A stretch of DNA of 7,513 nt from Proteobacteria bacterium UBA6729. Its GTDB lineage: Bacteria > Pseudomonadota > Gammaproteobacteria > Porifericomitales > Porifericomitaceae. The translations under genes and the position numbers were made by a program. The stretch spans positions 1 to 7,513 of the forward strand of contig DKIB01000013.1 of assembly GCA_002454015.1 (NCBI GenBank), written 5' to 3'. A model generated the notes under the pieces. It saw nothing but the letters and a program-made list of their open reading frames with translations. It did no database searches and was not told where the DNA came from. Each line of letters starts with the position of its first letter. The stretch's first letter is position 1. Shown in pieces: positions 1 through 7,513 of this stretch.

Positions 1-47
1 TCCTGTATGGGGCCGAGGTTCTGGAATCGGTATGCTGTTTTGCTCAT
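1..47 (-). CDS. N-terminus of a possible P-loop ATPase (AAA/SMC/OLD-like), runs off left edge
   Basis: An ATG lies 2 nt after the pntB stop and opens a frame that stays open to the window edge. Its 15 visible codons read MSKTAYRFQNLGPIQ, and the next codon begins GA, so residue 16 is Glu or Asp. The pattern F-x-N-L-G-P-I-x-(E/D) resembles the first beta strand and turn of many AAA/OLD/SMC-type ATPases, which typically read FKNLGPIKEA or FKNFGPIKDA shortly before their Walker A loop; this resemblance is from memory of the family. No Walker motif is visible because the gene is cut. The closest Shine-Dalgarno-like sequence (AGGAG at 65-69) is 17 nt upstream, which is too far to be ideal, so initiation may depend on coupling to pntB. 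The codons (AAA ACA GCA) are less GC-rich than those of the neighbours. It could be another protein family or even a chance open frame; the ATPase reading is an inference. Confidence 0.42.
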   Translation of the reverse strand, partial: MSKTAYRFQNLGPIQ

Positions 48-49
48 GA

Positions 50-1414
50 TTACAGGCTTTTCAGCTCCTGGATGAGGGCGGTGATGGCCTCGCGGCCGTC
101 GCCGTAGAGCATGCGGGTGTTGTCTGCGTAGAACAGGCGGTTCTCGATGCCGGAGAAGCCCTTGCCTCGTCCGCGTTTGATGACGATGCAGTTGCGGGCC
201 TGGTCGGCGCTGAGGATGGGCATGCCGTAGATCGGGCTGCCCTCGTCGGTGCGGGCAGCGGGGTTGACTACGTCGTTGGCACCGATGACCAGGGCTACAT
301 CGCAGTTGGGGAAGTCGTTGTTGACATCTTCGAGATCATGGATCTTGTCGTAGGGGACTCCCGCTTCTGCCAGCAGCACGTTCATGTGTCCGGGCATGCG
401 TCCGGCTACCGGGTGGATGGCAAAGCGGACCCGGATGCCCCGTTGTTCCAGGAGTCCGGCGTACTCCCAGAGTTTGTGTTGCGCCTGGGCTACTGCCAGG
501 CCATAGCCGGGGATGATGATGATCTCGCGGGAGTAGGCCATGAGCGCAGCTACATCGATGGCGCTGCTTTCCTTCATGTCGCCTTCTACAGCGACTGCGG
601 TGCCCGTGTCTGCGGTGCCGAAGGCGCTGAACAGTATGGAGCGCAGTGAGCGGTTCATGGCCTTGGCCATCAGGCGTGTCAGCAGGGTGCCTGCCGCACC
701 GACCACGGTGCCGGCGATGATCATGACGGCGTTGTCCAGTACGAAGCCTTCAAGGCAGACGGCCAGACCGGTGAGGGCGTTGTAGAGGGAGATCACTACG
801 GGCATGTCGGCCCCGCCGATCGGCAGGGTCATCATCACGCCGTAGATCAGTGCCAGCAGGAAGAACAGCAGCAGCAGCGGTGCGAAGGAGGGGAAGAACA
901 GCAGCAGCAGGCCCAGCAGCAGGGTTGTGCCCAGCACGCCGAAGTTGATCCACTGCTGGTTGTGGAAGGTCAGGGTGCGATCAAACCAGCCCTGCAGTTT
1001 GGCGAAGGCTATCATGGAGCCGGAGAAGGAGACGGTACCTATCAGCGCACCCAGCACGGCCAGGACCAGCACGCCGGTGCTGTGCCCTGCACCTCCCAGC
1101 AGTTCCAGGGCGGCGATGCAGGCTGCCGCCCCACCCCCCATGCCGTTATACACGGCAACCATCTGGGGCATGGAGGTCATGGCCACTCGCCGCCCGGTCC
1201 ACCAGGCGACCCCCCCGCCCAGTGCCATGGCGGTCAGCAGCAGCAGGAGTTTGGTGGGGCCATCATAGGTATAGAAGAAGGTGGCCAGTGTGGCCGCTGC
1301 CATGCCTGCCCCGGCCCAGACGATGCCGCGCCGTGCATGCACGGGCGTACCCATCTGCTTGAGGCCGACGATAAACAGTACGGCGGCTGCGAAGTAGACC
1401 AGTTCCAGGATCAT
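50..1414 (-). CDS. pntB: Proton-translocating NAD(P) transhydrogenase, beta subunit
   Basis: PntB carries the rest of the membrane proton channel (domain II) and the NADP(H)-binding domain III of the inner-membrane enzyme that drives NADH + NADP+ to NAD+ + NADPH with the proton gradient. The protein has 454 residues, close to the 462 of E. coli. Residues 1-265 are a series of hydrophobic helices with the conserved GGADMPVV loop (Asp203) and Asn212, matching E. coli Asp213 and Asn222. Residues from about 285 form domain III: GYGLAVAQAQ (303-312), HPVAGRMPGHMNVLLAEA (334-351), GANDVVNPA (378-386), and Lys413-Arg414, the pair that holds the NADP 2'-phosphate in relatives. Asn90 stands where E. 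coli has its channel histidine (His91). The ATG overlaps the pntAB stop as ATGA; the upstream GGGA is a weak ribosome site, so coupling is likely. The stop is TAA. Identification is secure. Confidence 0.98.
   Translation of the reverse strand: MILELVYFAAAVLFIVGLKQMGTPVHARRGIVWAGAGMAAATLATFFYTYDGPTKLLLLLTAMALGGGVAWWTGRRVAMTSMPQMVAVYNGMGGGAAACIAALELLGGAGHSTGVLVLAVLGALIGTVSFSGSMIAFAKLQGWFDRTLTFHNQQWINFGVLGTTLLLGLLLLFFPSFAPLLLLFFLLALIYGVMMTLPIGGADMPVVISLYNALTGLAVCLEGFVLDNAVMIIAGTVVGAAGTLLTRLMAKAMNRSLRSILFSAFGTADTGTAVAVEGDMKESSAIDVAALMAYSREIIIIPGYGLAVAQAQHKLWEYAGLLEQRGIRVRFAIHPVAGRMPGHMNVLLAEAGVPYDKIHDLEDVNNDFPNCDVALVIGANDVVNPAARTDEGSPIYGMPILSADQARNCIVIKRGRGKGFSGIENRLFYADNTRMLYGDGREAITALIQELKSL
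859..910. repeat. In-frame 19-bp direct repeat in a leucine-rich helix of pntB
   Basis: The 19-bp string GGAAGAACAGCAGCAGCAG occurs at 859-877 and again at 892-910, exactly 33 bp (11 codons) apart. On the coding strand it encodes Leu-Leu-Leu-Leu-Phe-Phe twice, at residues 169-174 and 180-185, either side of a Pro-Ser-Phe-Ala-Pro turn. It is rich in CTG codons and lies in the junction of two membrane helices. Confidence 0.9.
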
Positions 1415-1719
1415 GAATGCGGTCCCGGCTGGCTGCGCTTGAACATCTCCAGCATGCGTTCGGTGACGACGAACCCCCCTGCGGCATTCCCGGCGCCGAG
1501 CAGCACGCCCAGGAAGCCGATGCCGAGCTGGGTGGGACTGTTCGGGTCTGCATGCATCAGGGCAAACATGGCACCCACCAGGACGATGCCATGGATAAAG
1601 TTGGAACCTGACATCAGTGGGGTATGCAGGATCGCCGGGACGCGGGCGATCACCTCATAACCGGTAAATGCTGCCAGCATAAAGATGTACAGGGCAATAA
1701 AGCCGCCAAACTCGTTCAT
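1411..1719 (-). CDS. pntAB: NAD(P) transhydrogenase, alpha2 membrane subunit
   Basis: This 102-residue protein is the membrane part of the alpha chain, which in E. coli is fused to the C-terminus of PntA. Three hydrophobic segments are visible, at about residues 4-25, 42-60 and 69-89. Between the first two lies the signature HTPLMSGSNFIHGI (32-45), equivalent to HTPLMSVTNAISGI of E. coli, and near the C-terminus GGFVVTERMLEMFK matches GGFTVTQRMLKMFR. His43 in the second helix is the candidate proton-handling histidine. I chose the ATG at 1719 rather than the in-frame GTG at 1743 for three reasons: it forms an ATGA overlap with the pntAA stop, it has GAGGAG 5 nt upstream, and it gives the usual short hydrophilic N-terminus, whereas the longer form adds a basic MSRRRGEH. 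It works with PntAA and PntB in one membrane complex. It ends with an ATGA overlap onto pntB. Confidence 0.96.
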   Translation of the reverse strand: MNEFGGFIALYIFMLAAFTGYEVIARVPAILHTPLMSGSNFIHGIVLVGAMFALMHADPNSPTQLGIGFLGVLLGAGNAAGGFVVTERMLEMFKRSQPGPHS

Positions 1720-2804
1720 GTGCTCTCCTCGCCGTCGCGACACACGCAGGCCGCGGCAAGGATGTCATCCTGCCAGTCCGGGGCAACTGCGCCGTCTTTG
1801 ATCAACAGCCCCAGCAGGTGCTGCAGGTTCAGTGCATACAGTTCGCTGGCCTGGGCCGGCATCTCTGCTGCCGCATTCCGGGGACCGCAGATGCGTACCC
1901 CCTGATGTTCATGTTCTTCTCCGGGTCGGGTCAGTTCGCAGTTGCCCCCGCTGGCGGCGGCCAGATCCACGAGGACCGAGCCGGAGGCCATGCTCTCTAC
2001 CATGGCTGCACTGACGATCCTGGGCGCGGTGCGACCCGGGATCTCGGCGGTGGTGATGATGAGGTTGGCGTGCGCCACATGCCTTGCCAGCAGCTGTTGC
2101 TGCGCGGCGCGCTCGGTGTCGCTCAGTTCCCGTGCATACCCACCCGCTGCGCCGGCCTCGATCTCGGCGGACAGAAAGCGCCCACCCAGGGATTCCACCT
2201 GTTCTCGCGACTCCGGGCGCACATCCGTGGCCTCCACGATGGCCCCCAGTCGACGCGCCGTGGCTATCGCCTGCAGGCCCGACACCCCGGCCCCGATCAC
2301 CAGCAGGGTGGCTGGACGCACGGTACCGGTGGGCACGGTCAGCATGGGCAGAAAACGCCCGTAGCGGGAGGCGGCGATGAGCACGGCCCGGTATCCGGCG
2401 ATGGAACGTTGTGAAGACAGGGCATCCATCGCCTGGGCACGGGAGCTGCGTGGAATGCGTTCCATGGCGATGGCGGTGATGCGCCGTGCACACAGGGCTT
2501 GCAGCAATGCGTCCAGCGGGTTCAAAAAGCCCACCAGGATGCTGCCTTCGCGCAGTTCCGCTACGACCCCGGCGGTGGGGGCCGCCACCTGCAGGACGAG
2601 GTCTGCATCACGATGTGCGCCCTGCTCTACCAGCACCGCCCCAGCATCCGCATAGTCCTGATCTGCGTGGCCTGCCCGCTGCCCGGCGCCACGTTCCATA
2701 CGCACGATGCTGTCGCCGCTTGCAGTCAGACGTTTGACTACGGCGGGCACCAGTGCCACCCTGGACTCCCCCGGTTCCTTTGTTACTGCAATGGTAATGG
2801 CCAA
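1716..2804 (-). CDS. pntAA: NAD(P) transhydrogenase, alpha1 subunit (NAD(H)-binding domain I)
   Basis: PntAA is the cytoplasmic NAD(H)-binding domain I, related to alanine dehydrogenase. It passes hydride to the NADP domain of PntB. At 362 residues it is a stand-alone domain I (about 380 in Rhodospirillum rubrum) that stops before any membrane helix. Visible motifs are KEPGESRVALVP (9-20), RSSRAQAMDALSSQ (119-132), the Rossmann loop GAGVSGLQAI (171-180), the NAD-ribose Asp in TDVR (Asp194), ITTAEIPGR (250-258) and GGNCE (286-290). Arg119, Gln124, Asp127 and Ser130 match the R. rubrum active-site set Arg127, Gln132, Asp135 and Ser138. The start is TTG: the serS stop lies in the same frame only one codon earlier, so no earlier start is possible, and a perfect GGAGG sits 7 nt upstream. 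Only 3 nt separate it from serS, so the two are almost certainly co-transcribed. Alanine dehydrogenase is excluded by the two pnt membrane genes that follow. Confidence 0.97.
   Translation of the reverse strand: MAITIAVTKEPGESRVALVPAVVKRLTASGDSIVRMERGAGQRAGHADQDYADAGAVLVEQGAHRDADLVLQVAAPTAGVVAELREGSILVGFLNPLDALLQALCARRITAIAMERIPRSSRAQAMDALSSQRSIAGYRAVLIAASRYGRFLPMLTVPTGTVRPATLLVIGAGVSGLQAIATARRLGAIVEATDVRPESREQVESLGGRFLSAEIEAGAAGGYARELSDTERAAQQQLLARHVAHANLIITTAEIPGRTAPRIVSAAMVESMASGSVLVDLAAASGGNCELTRPGEEHEHQGVRICGPRNAAAEMPAQASELYALNLQHLLGLLIKDGAVAPDWQDDILAAACVCRDGEEST
1725..1730 (-). promoter_or_regulatory. Shine-Dalgarno of pntAB
   Basis: GAGGAG lies 5 nt before the ATG at 1719, inside the end of pntAA. 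It favours that ATG over the in-frame GTG at 1743, which lies upstream of the site. Confidence 0.8.
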
Positions 2805-2807
2805 TGC

Positions 2808-5375
<2,568 letters not shown>

Positions 5376-5379
<4 letters not shown>

Positions 5380-6005
5380 GGCGCGGCCCCTGCGGATAAC
5401 TCCACCACATCCACCCCCTCCGGCGGACTGAACTGAAACACCGCAGCCGCCAGGGGCGGACTGCGCCGGATGGCGGTGAAGCGCACGGTGACCCGCTGGT
5501 CCAGGGCATCCGTGAAACTCAGCCCGGTCAGCTCCGGACCGGTAAAGCGCAGCTGCAATGCGCGGTAATCGTCCCGCCGGGGGACCGGCAGCAAGGGCAC
5601 AACCCGGCTGCCATCCTCCAGGGTCTGTACCGCACCGACCTCAAAATAGTCCTGCACCGGCCGCACCTCGATCAGCAGTGCCGCCGGGGTATGCGCCAGT
5701 GCAGCCTTGGCCAGCTGTACCGAAACCTGCTCCAGCCCCGGGTCATACAGCCACAGCCGCTCGCCATCCACAACGAGGGTCTGCCGATAGGGGGTGTGGG
5801 TTTCCCAGCGAAAGCGCCCGGGGCGCAGCAACATCATCTGTCCCTGCGATTCTTCTACCAGCGCCCCGGAGGCGTCGTGCAGGGTCTGGCTGAAGTCCGC
5901 CTGCAGGGACTCCAGCCCGGACAGATACTGCTCCAGCGGACCCGCCGCCGCTACCAGCGGCTGCACCAGCAGCAGTCCGACCAGCACCCAGTCTGACCCC
6001 TTCAC
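5376..6005 (-). CDS. lolA: Outer-membrane lipoprotein carrier protein LolA
   Basis: LolA carries mature lipoproteins through the periplasm from the LolCDE transporter to the outer-membrane receptor LolB. The 209 residues include a signal peptide: a hydrophobic run from 6 to 18 followed by VAAAG (18-22), giving signal peptidase I cleavage after Ala20 or Ala21. The n-region is weak, with one Lys and an Asp5, so net charge is near zero. The mature protein keeps family landmarks: [11 protein letters not shown] (31-41, E. coli SFHASFTQK), the strand RPGRFRWE (61-68, E. coli RPNLFNWH), [18 protein letters not shown] (77-94, E. coli LVSDGKTLWFYNPFVEQA), TPAALLI (106-112) and the C-terminal [14 protein letters not shown] (190-203). 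Sequence similarity to E. coli is modest, as is normal for LolA, but order, length and neighbours agree. The start is GTG at 6005, overlapping the ftsK stop as GTGA, with no good ribosome site; a small hairpin covers the upstream stretch, so translation probably depends on ftsK. Confidence 0.95.
5387..5391 (-). promoter_or_regulatory. Probable Shine-Dalgarno of rarA
   Basis: AGGGG lies 7 nt before the TTG at 5379, within the last codons of lolA. It supports TTG as the rarA start together with the TTGA overlap. Moderate match only. Confidence 0.55.
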
Positions 6006-7513
6006 GTCGATACGGGCCCGTCCGGTACGGGCACCAGCACCTCCCGGTTGCCACTGCTCTCCTGCAGCCCCACCACCCCGTTCCGCTCCATCTCCTCGAT
6101 CAGCCGGGCGGCGCGGTTGTAGCCGATCCTCAGGCGACGCTGCACGTAGGAGATAGAGGCGCGCCGACTCTCGACCACAATCTGCACTGCCTCCCTGTAC
6201 AGGGCATCCTGCCCCTCGGCATCCTCAATCCCGGGCACCGCCGCGGCGCCGTATTCATGCGGCTCCTGCAGCAGTTCCCGGCAATAATCCGGTGCCGCAC
6301 CCTGGCGCAGATACTCCGTGACCCGATGGACCTCCTCATCGCTGACAAAGGCCCCGTGCACCCGCTCGGGCACCGGGCTGCCCGACGGCAGAAACAACAT
6401 GTCCCCATGACCCAGCAACATCTCGGCCCCCATCTGATCCAGCACGGTGCGTGAATCTACCCCGGAGGACACCTGAAAGGCAATGCGCGCAGGAATGTTG
6501 GCCTTGATCAACCCGGTAATCACATCCACCGAGGGGCGCTGCGTAGCCAGTATCAGGTGGATACCGGCGGCCCGCGCCTTCTGTGCCAGCCGGGCAATCA
6601 GTTCTTCCACCTTCTTGCCGGTAGTCATCATCAGGTCCGCCAGTTCATCGATCACCACGACGATATAGGGCATCGCATCCAGCTCCGGGGCCTGGTCCGT
6701 CTCGCCATCCGGCTGCCAGCGCGGATCCAGCAGCGGCTGCCCATCCTGCCGGGCCTGCTGCAAACGCCTGTGATAGCCGTCCAGATTACGCACCCCCAGC
6801 ACCGCCATCAGACCGTAGCGGCGTTCCATCTCATTTACACACCAGCGCAGTGCATTGGCGGCCAGTTTCATGTCCGTCACCACCGGGGCCAGCAGATGCG
6901 GGATGCCCTCATACACCGATAACTCCAGCAGCTTCGGGTCGATCAGGATCAACCGGGCATGCCGGGGGGTGGAGCGGTACAGCACACTCAGAATCATCGC
7001 ATTCAGGGCCACCGACTTGCCGGACCCCGTGGTCCCCGCCACCAGCAGATGGGGCATGCGGTCCAGCTCCATGACGCGAGGGTCCCCGCTGATATCCTTG
7101 CCGAGGGCCAGGGTAAGCGGCGAGGTGCTGTTGCTGAACGCACTGGCCGCAAAGATCTCCCTGAGCGCCACCATTTCGCGCTGCGGATTCGGAATCTCCA
7201 GCCCCAGCACGGATTTGCCGGGGATGACCTCCACCACCCGCACCCGGGTAACCGACAGGGAGCGTGCCAGATCTCTGGACAGATTGGTAATCTTGCTGCC
7301 CTTGACCCCCGGGGCCGGCCGCAACTCATAGCGCGTCACCACCGGACCGGGATGCACCGCAACCACCTCCACCTTGACGCCAAAGTCGCCCAGGCGCGTC
7401 TCCACATCCCGGGACATGAGCCGGACATGTTCCCCGGAGAGTTGCCCGACGGGTTCAGCCACCGGGTCCAGCAACTCCAGTGAGGGGGGCTGGTATGGCG
7501 GTGGGGGTGGCGG
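6002..7513 (-). CDS. ftsK: DNA translocase FtsK, C-terminal part (5' end outside window)
   Basis: FtsK is a septum-anchored hexameric motor that pumps DNA and activates XerCD at dif to resolve chromosome dimers during division. The last 504 or so codons are visible; the N-terminal membrane domain and most of the linker lie beyond the right edge. The fragment opens with a proline run ([17 protein letters not shown]), the end of the proline-rich linker. The alpha domain follows ([20 protein letters not shown]). The beta RecA-like domain shows Walker A GTTGSGKS (160-167 of the fragment; 7013-7036), [12 protein letters not shown], Walker [14 protein letters not shown] (284-296), [21 protein letters not shown] (positions 323-343) and [15 protein letters not shown]. 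The gamma winged helix that reads KOPS sites is intact at about 438-495 ([26 protein letters not shown] region). There is an apparent TTG start at 7474, but this is not a real start, because the frame is open to the edge and conserved linker precedes it. SpoIIIE-type sporulation use is unlikely given the neighbours. Confidence 0.98.
   Translation of the reverse strand, partial: PPPPPPYQPPSLELLDPVAEPVGQLSGEHVRLMSRDVETRLGDFGVKVEVVAVHPGPVVTRYELRPAPGVKGSKITNLSRDLARSLSVTRVRVVEVIPGKSVLGLEIPNPQREMVALREIFAASAFSNSTSPLTLALGKDISGDPRVMELDRMPHLLVAGTTGSGKSVALNAMILSVLYRSTPRHARLILIDPKLLELSVYEGIPHLLAPVVTDMKLAANALRWCVNEMERRYGLMAVLGVRNLDGYHRRLQQARQDGQPLLDPRWQPDGETDQAPELDAMPYIVVVIDELADLMMTTGKKVEELIARLAQKARAAGIHLILATQRPSVDVITGLIKANIPARIAFQVSSGVDSRTVLDQMGAEMLLGHGDMLFLPSGSPVPERVHGAFVSDEEVHRVTEYLRQGAAPDYCRELLQEPHEYGAAAVPGIEDAEGQDALYREAVQIVVESRRASISYVQRRLRIGYNRAARLIEEMERNGVVGLQESSGNREVLVPVPDGPVST
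6016..6032. repeat. Small inverted repeat just upstream of the lolA start
   Basis: GCCCGT (6016-6021) and ACGGGC (6027-6032) are complementary around a 5-nt loop and end 10 nt before the lolA GTG. The only Shine-Dalgarno-like stretch there (GGACGGG in the message) falls within the loop and one arm. Could hide the lolA ribosome site until ftsK is translated. The stem is short, so it may be chance. Confidence 0.4.

Noticed and set aside
1145..1147. Asn in place of the PntB channel histidine read as a disabling mutation
   Set aside because: The surrounding motif is intact, PntAB offers a histidine in the neighbouring helix, and the Asn form is normal for the three-subunit type as I recall it.
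1411..1743. Longer pntAB starting at the GTG at 1743
   Set aside because: It adds eight basic residues not typical of the family, overlaps pntAA by 28 nt and lies upstream of the GAGGAG ribosome site. The ATG at 1719 fits better on all counts.
6002..7474. ftsK starting at the TTG at 7474
   Set aside because: The frame is open from there to the right edge, and the upstream residues continue the linker (including the LDLL-like SLELL motif seen in relatives). The gene is simply cut by the window.

Overview
The window is a gap-free run of eight genes, all on the minus strand: six complete and one cut at each edge. In transcription order (right to left) they are ftsK (C-terminal two thirds or less, 5' end outside the window), lolA, rarA, serS, pntAA, pntAB, pntB, and the first 15 codons of a gene leaving the left edge. 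There is no intergenic space over 3 nt, so no stretch needs describing as non-coding. I see no rRNA, tRNA, CRISPR array, insertion sequence or rho-independent terminator.

The order ftsK-lolA-rarA-serS is the classic gammaproteobacterial cell-division / lipoprotein-sorting / replication-repair / aminoacyl-tRNA block known from Escherichia coli. The base composition is GC-rich (about 60% by eye), and the start codons are mixed (GTG, TTG, ATG, TTG, ATG, ATG). A free-living gammaproteobacterium is the best fit. A purple-sulfur or halo/alkaliphilic sulfur-oxidiser relative (Chromatiales type) is possible, but that finer placement is a guess.

Region by region: 6002-7513 encodes the FtsK motor (beta RecA-like fold) and the DNA-reading gamma winged helix. 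5376-6005 encodes LolA, the periplasmic lipoprotein carrier. 4084-5379 encodes RarA, a clamp-loader-like AAA+ ATPase at stalled forks. 2808-4091 encodes seryl-tRNA synthetase. 50-2804 encodes a proton-pumping NAD(P) transhydrogenase in the three-polypeptide form (separate alpha1, alpha2 and beta), not the fused-alpha form of E. coli. The pnt genes are attached directly to serS: the last codons of serS form the Shine-Dalgarno sequence for pntAA.

The junctions are GTGA, TTGA, an 8-nt overlap, a 3-nt gap, ATGA, ATGA and a 2-nt gap, so translational coupling through the whole run is likely. The first four genes are housekeeping functions for chromosome segregation, envelope and translation. The pnt genes supply NADPH at the expense of the proton gradient. 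The most open question is the gene entering the left edge: its first residues look like the N-terminal strand of a P-loop ATPase of the AAA/SMC/OLD-like kind, which could belong to an accessory or defence function joined to this operon, but only 15 residues are visible.
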